From a virus: a stretch of 22,116 nt of DNA. Below, piece after piece: positions 11,889 through 19,627 of this stretch. The position numbers were made by a program, and so were the translations under genes. The stretch covers positions 1 to 22,116 of the IMG/VR virus record IMGVR_UViG_3300001298_000018; one strand, 5' to 3'. The stretch's first letter is position 1; every line of letters starts with the position of its first letter. Below the pieces are notes generated by a model that saw nothing but the letters and a program-made list of their open reading frames with translations, made no database searches and was not told the DNA's origin.

Positions 11889-12841
11889 CCCTGCACAACC
11901 CCCTGCCCATGCCCCTGTCGGGCAAGATCAGCGAGCCGGGCGTCTATGATCTGAGCATGGCCGTCTATCATGGCGACTGCTGCGCGGCGCCGTCTGTGTC
12001 GTCCTCGGGACTCCGCACGATCTGGAGCCAGTCGCCGGCCCACTACTTCCACGCCAGTCCCTACAACCCAGCGCCCCAAGAGCCGAGCGAACGTCCACAC
12101 TTCTCCATCGGGAAGGCCGCGCACCACCTGCTGTATCAGGGCCGCAAAGGCTTTGACGCCGAGTTCGTCGTTCGACCCTCCAAGTGGAAGGACTGGCGGA
12201 CCAACGAGGCCAAGGAGTGGAAGGCCGAGCAGATCAAGTCCGGCCTCACCATCATCACCGATGCCGAACTGGAGCTGATCACCGGCATGGCCCGTTCGCT
12301 CGGCGCGCATCCCCTGGTGAAAGCTGGCGTCCTCGACGGCGCCGTAGAGCGCTCGCTGATCTTCAGAGACGCAAAGACCGGGGCGTGGCTCAAGAGCCGG
12401 CCTGACAACATCCCTTCGTCGTCAGGCCTGTTCGCCGACCTCAAGACCACGGTGAGCGTAGCCGACAACGATCTGGAGCGCTCGCTCGCTGACTTCGGCT
12501 ACCACATGCAAGCCGCCTTGGTTGGCATGGCCTCCGAAGCCGTTCTCGGCCGCCCGATGGAAGAGTTTGCCCTCGTCTGGGTCGAGAAGGCGCCGCCGCA
12601 CTGCGTCCGCGTCACCGTCCTGACCGGCGAAGACCTCGACCGGGGCCGCCAGCAGTTGCGCCGCGCCATCGACCAGTTCGCCGAGTGCATCGCGACCGGT
12701 GAGTGGCCGGGGCCGGGCGGGTCTCGCCGCGACGCCGAATATCTGACTCTGCCGCCGTGGGCCGCCAAGCGCATCGACGAGCGCCTGGAGGTGATCGCCG
12801 CCGAGGCCAACGACAACCATCCCCAGACTGAGGCGGCGTGA
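11885..12841 (+). CDS. RecE/lambda-Exo-type PD-(D/E)XK exonuclease
   Basis: A 318-residue protein starting at TTG 11885, which overlaps the previous stop as TTGA and has GAGGAG about 7 nt upstream; an ATG at 11909 is the alternative. The nuclease signature is visible: VERSLIFRDAKTG (acidic Glu155), SRPDNI (Asp174), ADLKTT (Asp185-x-Lys187), then YHMQAALVGMASEAV (Gln209, motif IV). An N-terminal VSSSGLRTIWSQSPAHYF and FSIGKAAHHLL match the RecE/DUF3799 nuclease type. It should degrade one strand from DNA ends 5' to 3', feeding the RecT annealase encoded two genes downstream. The C-terminus ends in the ANDNHPQTEAA tail. Confidence 0.9.
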   Translation: MTLHNPLPMPLSGKISEPGVYDLSMAVYHGDCCAAPSVSSSGLRTIWSQSPAHYFHASPYNPAPQEPSERPHFSIGKAAHHLLYQGRKGFDAEFVVRPSKWKDWRTNEAKEWKAEQIKSGLTIITDAELELITGMARSLGAHPLVKAGVLDGAVERSLIFRDAKTGAWLKSRPDNIPSSSGLFADLKTTVSVADNDLERSLADFGYHMQAALVGMASEAVLGRPMEEFALVWVEKAPPHCVRVTVLTGEDLDRGRQQLRRAIDQFAECIATGEWPGPGGSRRDAEYLTLPPWAAKRIDERLEVIAAEANDNHPQTEAA

Positions 12842-13017
12842 TGGACGGCGAGGAATTGGTTGGTCGCATCGTCCAGACGCCAACCCGGCGGGGCCGCATC
12901 GTGGCTGCCAACCGAATGCTCGATTTCGCGCTCGTCGAGGAGATCGACAGCGAAGACCGCCCGACGGGGAATCGCGGGCTCCTGAAAACCCTGAAAGACC
13001 TGAGCGAGGCCGCCTGA
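12841..13017 (+). CDS. Small protein between exonuclease and RecT (58 aa)
   Basis: ATG at 12841 overlaps the exonuclease stop (TGATG) and its own stop overlaps the RecT start (TGATG). The product has a basic N-terminal half with strand character (ELVGRIVQTPTRRGRIVAAN, MLDFALVEEI) and an acidic/polar end. Its conserved-looking slot between the exonuclease and annealase suggests a link to recombination, but no motif was recognised. It is too short for many predictors. Confidence 0.6.
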   Translation: MDGEELVGRIVQTPTRRGRIVAANRMLDFALVEEIDSEDRPTGNRGLLKTLKDLSEAA

Positions 13018-14033
13018 TGAACGCCGTCACCACCCAAACGCGCCCGCAGATTATGGCGGGCGGTCAGGTTTCCGCCTTGGTCCCGCAGTCGCTCGACGAG
13101 GCCTTCCGCGTGGCCAGCGCCATGGCGGCGTCCGGCATGACCCCCAAGGGCGTGGACAAGCCCGAACAGGTGCTGGTCGCGATCATGGCGGGCGCCGAAC
13201 TCGGCTTCGCTCCCTTCCAGGCCATGCAGTCGTTCGCCGTCATCAACGGCAAGCCGAACATCTGGGGCGATGCTCTGCCGGCGCTGCTCTGGTCGCGCGG
13301 CTTCAAGATCAAGGAGTGGTTCGACAACGAGGACGAGCCGACCAAGGCGTTCTGTCGGATCACCCGCCCGGATGGCGACGAGATCGAGCGGTCGTTCTCG
13401 GTCGGTGATGCGAAGAAGGCCGGGCTGCTCGGCAAGCAGGGGCCTTGGCAGCAGTACCAGAAGCGCATGCTCCAAATGCGAGCCCGCGCCTTTGCGGCCC
13501 GCGACGGCGCCGCTGATGTCCTGCGCGGCATGCACGTCGCGGAGGAAGTGCAGGACTACCAGCCGATCACGGTGCGCCGCGTGCCGACTGAAGCTCCTAA
13601 CCTTGCTGCTCGCCTGTCGGCGCCGTCCGACACGCCGCGCGAAGGCTTCAGCGCCGTTCACGGCCTCGACCCCAACGACACCATCCCAGATTTCGACGCG
13701 GAGACCCCCTCCGACGCCGCGTCGAATAAGCCCGCGTCTGATGAATCCCCCCCGTCAGACGCGGGCGACCCTTTCCCCGGCGATGCCCCCCACGCAGGGG
13801 AAACGACAGCCAGCGGCCCCGAGGCCAGCGCCGATGACGAGAAGTCGCTGGCTGTCGACGTCATCGCATGGGCAGACAAGCTGATCGACGACCTGCCGTT
13901 CCTGAAGCCGGAGCAGGTCGCCGCTGTGGAAACCGACCGTCGTGAGCTGGCCAAGTTCGCCATCCTGAAGACGACGGACATGGCGAAGGCGCGCGAGCTG
14001 GAAGCCGCCCTCCAAGCCGCGAAGGAGGGGTGA
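13017..14033 (+). CDS. recT: RecT-family single-strand annealing protein
   Basis: A 338-residue protein. Residues 20-190 carry the RecT pattern: PQSLDEAFRVASAMAASGMT, PEQVLVAIMAGAELGFAPFQ, AMQSFAVINGKPNIWGDALP, and KKAGLLGKQGPWQQYQKRML with an alpha-helical RARAFAARDGAADVLRGMHV. RecT proteins anneal complementary single strands exposed by the partner exonuclease. Unusually, about 135 residues follow the core: an acidic Pro/Ser/Asp-rich segment (about 205-275) and then a helical C-terminal piece (AVDVIAWADKLIDDLPFLKP, ELAKFAILKTTDMAKARELE). The tail may contact SSB or other partners; that is inference. It overlaps the upstream small gene by one base. Confidence 0.92.
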   Translation: MNAVTTQTRPQIMAGGQVSALVPQSLDEAFRVASAMAASGMTPKGVDKPEQVLVAIMAGAELGFAPFQAMQSFAVINGKPNIWGDALPALLWSRGFKIKEWFDNEDEPTKAFCRITRPDGDEIERSFSVGDAKKAGLLGKQGPWQQYQKRMLQMRARAFAARDGAADVLRGMHVAEEVQDYQPITVRRVPTEAPNLAARLSAPSDTPREGFSAVHGLDPNDTIPDFDAETPSDAASNKPASDESPPSDAGDPFPGDAPHAGETTASGPEASADDEKSLAVDVIAWADKLIDDLPFLKPEQVAAVETDRRELAKFAILKTTDMAKARELEAALQAAKEG

Positions 14034-14038
14034 GCGTT

Positions 14039-14794
14039 ATGACGACCTATGAGCGCATCCTCCGCGTCGTCGATCTGGAGACGACTGGCCTTGAGCCACC
14101 GACGGCCGAGATCATCGAGCTTGGCTTCCAAGACGTCCGCCAGGGCGAGTGGGGCGACTGGCTTCTCGACGACGATACCTATGGTCAGGCGCTTTTCGGC
14201 TGTGAGCGGCCTTGCCCACCCGAGGTGATGGCCGTCCACCACATCCTGCCGTGGGAGATCAAGGATCGCCCTCTCTTCCAGTCGCGCACCGCTGAGGATT
14301 GGATGGAGAACCGGGCGTTCGGTCGATCCGCCGACGTCTACGTCGCGCACAACAGCAAGTTCGAGCAGGCCTTCCTACCGGGCTTCCGCGCCCTGGACGG
14401 CTCGACCCCGGCGAAGTGGATCTGCACCTACAAAGCCGCTCTGCGCATCTGGCCCGAGGCCCCGGCGCACACCAACCAGACGCTCCTCTATTGGCTGGGC
14501 CTGCACAACGAGATCGACGAGGACCGGCGCCACCCGCCGCACCGTGCGCTGCCCGACGCCTATGTCACCGCTCACATCCTCTGCCGGCTCCTACAGAAGG
14601 CGACCGTCGCTGAACTGATCCAGTGGACGGGCGAGCCGCCGCTCATGCCGACGTGTCCCATCGGCAAGTTCCGCGGCCAGCCGTGGGCCGATGTCGAAGC
14701 GGGCTTCCTGAGCTGGATGCTGGCGCAGGCCTCGATGGAAGAGAATTTGAAATGGAACGCCCGCCGCGAACTTGAGCGGAGGCGCGGAGCATGA
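14039..14794 (+). CDS. ExoX-like DEDDh 3'-5' exonuclease with DUF3820-like C-terminus
   Basis: The ATG at 14039 is preferred over the GTG at 14030 because AGGGG/GGAGG lies 8-10 nt upstream of it and only one base from the GTG. The 251 residues show Exo I VVDLETTG (Asp12, Glu14), Exo II YVAHNSKFEQAFL (His104-Asn105, with Glu109 where Asp is usual) and Exo III HRALPDAYVTAHIL (His168, Asp173). Residues about 200-250 (CPIGKFRGQPWADVEAGFLS, WML) match the DUF3820 module often fused to ExoX-type enzymes. It likely trims single-stranded DNA 3' ends during recombination and repair, fitting the RecET neighbours. Confidence 0.88.
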   Translation: MTTYERILRVVDLETTGLEPPTAEIIELGFQDVRQGEWGDWLLDDDTYGQALFGCERPCPPEVMAVHHILPWEIKDRPLFQSRTAEDWMENRAFGRSADVYVAHNSKFEQAFLPGFRALDGSTPAKWICTYKAALRIWPEAPAHTNQTLLYWLGLHNEIDEDRRHPPHRALPDAYVTAHILCRLLQKATVAELIQWTGEPPLMPTCPIGKFRGQPWADVEAGFLSWMLAQASMEENLKWNARRELERRRGA

Positions 14795-15354
14795 CCCGCC
14801 CCATCTGGGAGATAGACGCCGAGATCCGCGCGCTGAAAGCCGAGCAGAAGAAGGCGCGCGGCCGGACGTTCAAGCCGGGCATGAAGCTGCGGTCTTGGAA
14901 GCCGACGGGGGAGAGGCAACGCGACCCCCGCCAGACCGACGCCGCCTATCTGGCCTGGCTGCACGTCGACACCGACTGCATCGCCTGCCTGATTGAAGGG
15001 CGACCAGCGAACCCGCACGGCCTGCAGAACACCATCGAGGCGGCCCACCAGAACCTGGGGATCGCCGGGAAGGGCTGGCGCGAGCGCGGCGCCGGAAAGC
15101 GCATCCATGACGCCCGGTGCGTCCCGCTCTGCACGCTGCACCACACCGGCCTGCCGAACGCCTGCGACAACGGCCAGCGCAAGTTCTGGGACCGTCTAGG
15201 TCTCGGCGATGCTTTGGCGGACTTTTGCGCTGATCTGAAAGCCGCCTTCGACCAGGGCCGCCCCGCCATGCCTGTCATCGTTCTGTGGGCCACGCGTCCC
15301 GCCAACGATCACCACGCCAACGACTCCACCCCTAACAAGCAGCGAGAAGCGTGA
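14791..15354 (+). CDS. HNH / DUF968-like nuclease
   Basis: A 187-residue protein with an ATGA overlap at its start. A zinc-binding HNH-type core is visible: TDCIACLIEGRPANPHGLQN (Cys63, Cys66), then EAAHQNLGIAGKGWRERGAG (His86) and DARCVPLCTLHHTGLPNACD (Cys110, Cys114, His117-His118), with NGQRKFW after it. The pattern follows DUF968/NinG-like recombination-enhancement nucleases of phages. The N-terminal 40 residues are a charged helix and the C-terminal end is polar (ANDHHANDSTPNKQREA). It could cleave branched DNA or provide a nuclease step in recombination; the exact substrate is unknown. Confidence 0.75.
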   Translation: MTRPIWEIDAEIRALKAEQKKARGRTFKPGMKLRSWKPTGERQRDPRQTDAAYLAWLHVDTDCIACLIEGRPANPHGLQNTIEAAHQNLGIAGKGWRERGAGKRIHDARCVPLCTLHHTGLPNACDNGQRKFWDRLGLGDALADFCADLKAAFDQGRPAMPVIVLWATRPANDHHANDSTPNKQREA

Positions 15355-16019
15355 TGGCGACCCTGATCACCAAGTTCGATATTGGCGATACTGTCTGGCA
15401 CGCCACGACGGTCACTGAGAAGCGGCAGCACCGCTGCCCGGATTGCCTCGGCAGTCGCAAGTGGAAAGCCGTTTCGCCAGCTGGCGCCGAGTTCGACGCG
15501 CCATGCCCGCGCTGCACCGCCAGCTACCAGAGCGATAGAAGCTTGAGCCTCGACTATTCGGTCATGGCGCCGAGCGCGCGTCGGCTGACAGTCGGGCAGA
15601 TCAAGGCGTCCACCGCGACCGGCAACGATTACGACGCGGGCAACAGCTACATGTGCCTTGAGACCGGCATCGGCAGCGGCTCGGTCTATCGCGAGGCCGA
15701 CCTTTTCGCCACCGAGGCCGAGGCCTTGGATGCGGCGCAGATCAAGGCCGACCAGACCAATCAGGACCCCGATTTCTGGGTCGCCAAGCAGTACGACAAG
15801 AGCGTCAAGTTCTCCGACTACGAGCTGAAAGACGCGCGCGTTGAAGGGGCGATCTCGGCGGCGAGCTCGGCTCGCTATGCGGTCGGCTATCTGCTGGACG
15901 ATCTCGAAAACGCCGACAGCCTGGATGATGTGAAGACGCGCATCACGGAATGGCGGGACGCGCCTGAGCCTGACCTTCCTGCGAGCAAGCTGCCGCCTCT
16001 GACGGGAGCCCCCGCATGA
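15354..16019 (+). CDS. Zinc-ribbon protein of unknown function (221 aa)
   Basis: ATG at 15354 in a TGATG overlap (an in-frame GTG three bases earlier is possible). A clear zinc ribbon lies at HRCPDCLGSRKWKAV ... APCPRCTASY, with Cys28, Cys31, Cys51 and Cys54, resembling the DnaJ-type CxxCxG spacing. The centre (about 70-150) is Asp/Ala/Tyr-rich, followed by a helical part and a proline-rich tail (APEPDLPASKLPPLTGAPA). No catalytic motif. Zinc ribbons of this sort mediate protein or nucleic-acid contacts. It overlaps the next gene by 4 bp. Confidence 0.7.
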   Translation: MATLITKFDIGDTVWHATTVTEKRQHRCPDCLGSRKWKAVSPAGAEFDAPCPRCTASYQSDRSLSLDYSVMAPSARRLTVGQIKASTATGNDYDAGNSYMCLETGIGSGSVYREADLFATEAEALDAAQIKADQTNQDPDFWVAKQYDKSVKFSDYELKDARVEGAISAASSARYAVGYLLDDLENADSLDDVKTRITEWRDAPEPDLPASKLPPLTGAPA

Positions 16020-16474
16020 CCTCCGTTCCTCACTCCGGCGCAAAGAGCGTGACCCCCGGCGGTTCTGTTGCTGGCCACACGCCCGGGCCTTGGATCGAGA
16101 TTGAAACAGAGTCCTCGGTTGATCATGAATGGGCGGACGGCGGACGCATCGGCGGCTGGCAAGACATCGGCCCCGACGAGGGCGAGGCCGTTGCCGTTGT
16201 GTTGTTCCGCAACGGCTCTGACCACTTCAATGCTGATCTGCGCGGCGAAGCCAACGCCCGCCTGATCGCCGCCGCGCCTGATCTGCTGGAGGCTCTGCAG
16301 TATGCGGTGAACACCATCGAGGCCATGCGCCCCACTTTCTCGCAAGTGAAGGACGAGGGCCACGCCTACCACGATCAGGTTCTTACAACCGCCCGCGCCG
16401 CAATCGCCAAGGCTACGGCAGGCGAGACCCGCAACGCCGAACCCATCCACCGCCGGGACGGAGACGAGGGGTGA
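16016..16474 (+). CDS. Conserved phage protein with TPGPW / AAPDLLEAL motif (152 aa)
   Basis: The motif order HTPGPWIEIETE followed by EANARLIAAAPDLLEALQYA is very common in phage and prophage proteins of unknown function, usually near recombination or methylation genes. The two motifs lie at about residues 21-32 and 78-97; a helical tail and a polar end follow. The start overlaps the upstream stop as ATGA, and the stop lies one base before the methyltransferase ATG. The role is unknown; no enzymatic residues are evident. Confidence 0.75.
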   Translation: MTSVPHSGAKSVTPGGSVAGHTPGPWIEIETESSVDHEWADGGRIGGWQDIGPDEGEAVAVVLFRNGSDHFNADLRGEANARLIAAAPDLLEALQYAVNTIEAMRPTFSQVKDEGHAYHDQVLTTARAAIAKATAGETRNAEPIHRRDGDEG

Positions 16475-17559
16475 CATGGCTATTTGTCCCGAACGCCTCG
16501 ACTTCATCAGCATCTGCACCGGAGGCGGCGGACTCGATCTCGGCGTCGAGCTGGCAGTTCCAGGTTCTCGCTCAGTCTGCATGGTCGAGAGGGAAGCCTT
16601 CGGCGCCGCGCGACTGGTTTCGGCGATGGAAGAAGGCCTTCTGGCTCCAGCGCCTGTTTGGAGCGATGCCCGAACCTTCAACGGCCGACGCTGGCGTGGA
16701 TGCGTGGACGGCCTCATTGGCGGCATACCGTGCCAGCCGCACTCCGTCGCCGGAAAGCGACGCGGGTCTGCTGACGCTCGCGATCTCTGGTCCGCAGCCA
16801 GGCGCATCGTCGTCCAGTCCGGCGCGTGGTTCGTCCTCATCGAGAACGTCCCTGGCATGCTCTCCTCGTCCGATCCCGAACTCCGCTCCGGCGGCGAGCG
16901 GGTATGGCGAGACCTACAGCGCCTGGGTTTCGCGGTTGAGGGCGGACTGTTCTCAGCGGCGGAAGTCGGCGCGCCTCATGAACGCGAGCGGGTCTTCATC
17001 CTCGGGGCGGCCGACGCCGGCCGCGCGGGACATCAAGGGCGCGAACTCGGCCGAGCATCTGGCGAAGTCGTCGGGCTCACTGCACCTGGATCAGCTTCCG
17101 AACTTCGTGGCGCACTGCTGGGCCACACCAACGGCTTCCGAGAACAGCAACCGCACGACCAAGATGGCGCCCAGCCACGGGAAGACGCACGGGATCGTGC
17201 TGGCGGGCCAGGCTTGCGACCTGTCGGAGCAATGGGCGACGCCGGCCGTGGCGGACGTGCAGGGAGGCCGCAAGGCGCGCTCGGGCAGTCGATCGACGGA
17301 ACTGCTGCTGAATGGTCAGACTCCGGAACTCTGTGGCCGCCTCGACCCAACGACCTCGACGGCTGGCGAGACCTCCTCGCCGTCAGGCCGGAAGTTGAAC
17401 CCGCGGTTCGTGGAGATGCTCATGGGGTGGCCTCCCGGGTGGACGAACTTCGCATGCTCGGAAACGGCGTTGTCCCGCTGGAAGCAGCGCATGCGCTCCG
17501 AACTCTCGCAGTTCGCCTATCGGCCCGCTCCGCCGCCGCAACCCGACTTGTTCGGATGA
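16471..17559 (+). other. Long alternative reading frame overlapping the methyltransferase (possible dual coding)
   Basis: From GTG 16471 an open frame of 362 codons runs through nearly the whole methyltransferase gene in a different frame. It contains a thrice-repeated TPxAxD-type motif (GRPTPAARDIKG, HCWATPTASENS, QWATPAVADVQGG) and LNPRFVEMLMGWPPGWTNFA near its end. I recall similar predicted proteins annotated as hypothetical beside or over phage cytosine methyltransferases. However, its second codon position coincides with the third position of the methyltransferase frame, which explains its Ser/Ala/Pro/Thr richness, and no ribosome-binding site precedes the GTG. It may be only a shadow frame. 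Confidence 0.3.
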
Positions 17560-17600
17560 TGAACGCCCCTGAACGCCAGGACGAAAGGTCCGCAGCATGA
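16476..17600 (+). CDS. DNA (cytosine-5) methyltransferase
   Basis: A 374-residue C5-cytosine methyltransferase, transferring methyl from S-adenosylmethionine to cytosine. Motif I FISICTGGGGLDLG (about 10-23), motif IV GGIPCQPHS with catalytic Cys86, motif VI ENVPG (123-127), motif VIII PHERERVF (167-174) and motifs IX-X near RMLGNGVVPLEAAHALRTLA (326-345) are all present and ordered. The target-recognition region (about 178-320) is Gly/Arg/Ala-rich with repeated GDAGRGG, ADAGRAG and HTNGFRE-type units. The ATG at 16476 has GAGGGG 4-5 nt upstream. A solitary phage enzyme like this commonly protects phage DNA from host restriction; no restriction endonuclease is adjacent. The recognition sequence cannot be read. 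Confidence 0.94.
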   Translation: MAICPERLDFISICTGGGGLDLGVELAVPGSRSVCMVEREAFGAARLVSAMEEGLLAPAPVWSDARTFNGRRWRGCVDGLIGGIPCQPHSVAGKRRGSADARDLWSAARRIVVQSGAWFVLIENVPGMLSSSDPELRSGGERVWRDLQRLGFAVEGGLFSAAEVGAPHERERVFILGAADAGRAGHQGRELGRASGEVVGLTAPGSASELRGALLGHTNGFREQQPHDQDGAQPREDARDRAGGPGLRPVGAMGDAGRGGRAGRPQGALGQSIDGTAAEWSDSGTLWPPRPNDLDGWRDLLAVRPEVEPAVRGDAHGVASRVDELRMLGNGVVPLEAAHALRTLAVRLSARSAAATRLVRMMNAPERQDERSAA

Positions 17601-17983
17601 ACCGCTACACCTACAGCACCTGCCTGTCGTTCGGGACGGACGGAGAGGCCGACTACTGCGAGATGGATGTGACCGTCTCGTTCACGGTCGCATGGGGCTC
17701 GCCAGAGACCGGCGCCGGATACATGGCCGATCCATACAAATACGACCCTGGCTCGCCCGATGTGGTCGAGGACATAAAGGTCGAGAGCATCGACGGCAAT
17801 CCACCGGCTGAATACGGCCCGGTCACGGTCGCCATGATCCTCGATCAACTCGACGGACCGACTGACGTTCACACCCGCGAGATGCTGGCAGAGGCCGTCG
17901 CTGTTGAGGCTGGCGAGGCTGCTTACGCCGACGATCTTCGCGCAGAGCAGAGACGAGAAGACGGCCGGGAGAACCGCGCATGA
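17597..17983 (+). CDS. Unknown acidic protein (128 aa)
   Basis: Begins in an ATGA overlap with the methyltransferase stop and ends in ATGA overlap with the next gene. The first half is strand-rich (MNRYTYSTCLSFGTDGEADY, CEMDVTVSFTVAWGSPETGA), the middle acidic (DVVEDIKVESIDGN), and the end a helical, charged segment rich in Ala/Glu/Arg. No signal peptide or metal motif. The 5' part reads like a small beta-sandwich, but no family is recognised. Confidence 0.65.
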   Translation: MNRYTYSTCLSFGTDGEADYCEMDVTVSFTVAWGSPETGAGYMADPYKYDPGSPDVVEDIKVESIDGNPPAEYGPVTVAMILDQLDGPTDVHTREMLAEAVAVEAGEAAYADDLRAEQRREDGRENRA

Positions 17984-19185
17984 CCCGCGACGCTGAACAC
18001 ACCCCATCACCCCAGAGCGTCGTGCCGATGCGCGGCCCCGGACATTGCGATGACGACGCCGCATGGGCCGAGTTCGTCCGCCAGTATGACGGCCAGCCCC
18101 GTTCACGTCCCGACATGACCGACTTCGCACTGGCGAACCGCGTCTTCATGGCGGACCGGAACGACCTAGACCTGATCGTCTGGCAGACCGCCGCGAAGGA
18201 GCGCATCCGCTGGCTGTCGATTGAACTGGCGAAGGCTCAAGCCGCATTGTCAGCCGCCCCCGCTATGAAGTCGCTTCGGTTCATCGCGAACATGGAGCGC
18301 AACACTGACCGGCTTGGCAGCGTCATGGTCGCAAACTGGATCATCCAAGACCTCGCCGCCCTATCCCCGGAAGCCCCAGCGCGGGATGGGGCGGAGACCG
18401 GCTGGCTGATAGAGGGGTACGATAGCAAGCGCGGAGCCTTTAAGGCGCAATGGTGGGGTCTTCACGCTGATCTAGACGAGGATGGTCAGGGCTGGACGAC
18501 CGACAGCCTCAAAGCCCTTCGTTTTTCGCGAGAGGCAGACGCTCAGGCATATATCGACAATGTCGGTTGGACCGAAGCAAAGCCGACAGATCATCAGTGG
18601 AGCGATACGTCAGCCCTCACCCCCCGCCATGAAGCCCCATCCTCTGCGGTTGACGATTTGGTTGATCGGTTCGCCGTCGCGCTGAAAGAGAAGCTGCGAG
18701 CCGCCGAAGCCAAGTATGGTCACGACGACGCATGGTTGCGTGACGACTGGCGCGACGACCTGATCCGTCAGCTTGGCGAGCACGTTCAGAAGGGCGACCC
18801 GCGCGACGTAGCCGCCTACTGCGCCTTCGCGTGGCACCACGAATGGTCGGTCGGATCATTTTCGGTGAGCGGCGAAAATGATGAAGCCCCAGCCGAGGGG
18901 GCGGGGGAGGCTTTGGGCGCTGCGTGGCGATGGTTCCAAGAGTGGGCTGTCCGCCTAGAACAAGCCGAGCGCCAGCGCGACGAGTTGCGGAAGGCGTTGG
19001 AGGATCACGACCAGACTGCCGCTGAATGCCGGATCGACGGAGCGAGTCCGCAGCGTGACACGACAGCGCCTTGCGAACTGTGCGGCGCGACACAGCGCGA
19101 AAGCTGCGGACGAAAGGGCAGTGCTGCCTACGCGTTCATCTCGTCCGCCAGAACCCTCCTCGCCAACCAGGGAGCCGACCAATGA
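17980..19185 (+). CDS. Multi-segment phage protein of unknown function (401 aa)
   Basis: A 401-residue mosaic. Residues 25-95 are helical (DDDAAWAEFVRQYDGQ, DLIVWQTAAKERIRWLSIEL); about 142-205 (GWLIEGYDSKRGAFKAQWWG ... ADAQAYIDNVGW) resembles a short repeat domain seen in other phage proteins. Residues about 225-295 (VDDLVDRFAVALKEKLRAAE, AKYGHDDAWLRDDW, KGDPRDVAAYCAFAWHHEWS) match a module frequent in alpha- and betaproteobacterial phages. A coiled coil lies at about 315-350, and a C-terminal CELCGATQRESCGRKG cysteine cluster may bind zinc. Different phages seem to shuffle such modules; no function is assigned. Confidence 0.72.
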   Translation: MTRDAEHTPSPQSVVPMRGPGHCDDDAAWAEFVRQYDGQPRSRPDMTDFALANRVFMADRNDLDLIVWQTAAKERIRWLSIELAKAQAALSAAPAMKSLRFIANMERNTDRLGSVMVANWIIQDLAALSPEAPARDGAETGWLIEGYDSKRGAFKAQWWGLHADLDEDGQGWTTDSLKALRFSREADAQAYIDNVGWTEAKPTDHQWSDTSALTPRHEAPSSAVDDLVDRFAVALKEKLRAAEAKYGHDDAWLRDDWRDDLIRQLGEHVQKGDPRDVAAYCAFAWHHEWSVGSFSVSGENDEAPAEGAGEALGAAWRWFQEWAVRLEQAERQRDELRKALEDHDQTAAECRIDGASPQRDTTAPCELCGATQRESCGRKGSAAYAFISSARTLLANQGADQ

Positions 19186-19379
19186 CCGACCACGCTGGAA
19201 AATGTGACATCTGCCTTGATCCTATCGGAGACGACGACCTGTGCCTGACGGACATCGACCTGGGGCCGTGCCATGCCGCGTGCCTTGAGGGCTCTCCGAT
19301 GGTGAACCTAGATACGGGTGAACTTCTCGGCCCTGACGACGCACCGCCTGTTCCGTATCGCTATGGTCTCGACCAATGA
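19182..19379 (+). CDS. Small treble-clef-like zinc protein (65 aa)
   Basis: The ATG at 19182 overlaps the previous stop as ATGA; a longer upstream frame would overlap the larger gene and is rejected. The sequence holds KCDICLDPIGDDDLCLTD and GPCHAACLEG: Cys8, Cys11, Cys21, Cys30, His31 and Cys34 are candidate zinc ligands in a small treble-clef or LIM-like arrangement. The tail is acidic and Pro-rich. Function unknown; likely a nucleic-acid or protein adaptor. Confidence 0.65.
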   Translation: MTDHAGKCDICLDPIGDDDLCLTDIDLGPCHAACLEGSPMVNLDTGELLGPDDAPPVPYRYGLDQ

Positions 19380-19627
19380 CCGACCATAGCGCGCTCAAGT
19401 CGGAGATTCAGACGGTTTCAGCCATGCGGTCGTCACCGTTCCGCAAGGGGATTGTTGCCGGTCTCAAAGCCCGCCTCGGACGCAAGCTCGACAAAAACCC
19501 CTATCCTCAGAACGGCCCTCAATGCGGTCGAGCTCATCGCAACTGGAGCGACGGCTATGCGCACGGCTTGGTTCGACAACTCCCCCTCCCATCCGCCCCT
19601 AACCAAGCAAAGGAGGCTGGAGAGTGA
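19376..19627 (+). CDS. RMF/CrpP-like small protein (83 aa)
   Basis: Residues 22-66 follow the ribosome modulation factor/CrpP layout: FRKGIVAGLKARLGRKLDKN, then PYPQNGPQCGRAHRNWSDGY and AHGL, i.e. a G..AG...G, NPYP and W..GY..G signature. RMF dimerises and hibernates 70S ribosomes; CrpP relatives have other proposed roles. Here it could act on host ribosomes or bind RNA. A second RMF-like segment is fused to the GapR-like protein at 3886-4437. The gene is coupled by ATGA to its upstream neighbour and by TGATG to its downstream one. Confidence 0.65.
   Translation: MTDHSALKSEIQTVSAMRSSPFRKGIVAGLKARLGRKLDKNPYPQNGPQCGRAHRNWSDGYAHGLVRQLPLPSAPNQAKEAGE

Noticed and set aside
12612-13661. A 349-codon open frame on the minus strand opposite the exonuclease/RecT genes
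   Set aside because: It is antisense to genes with clear motifs, crosses their boundaries and has the composition of a GC-rich shadow frame.
15887-16858. A 323-codon minus-strand frame opposite the methyltransferase start
   Set aside because: Antisense to three coupled genes; no motif.
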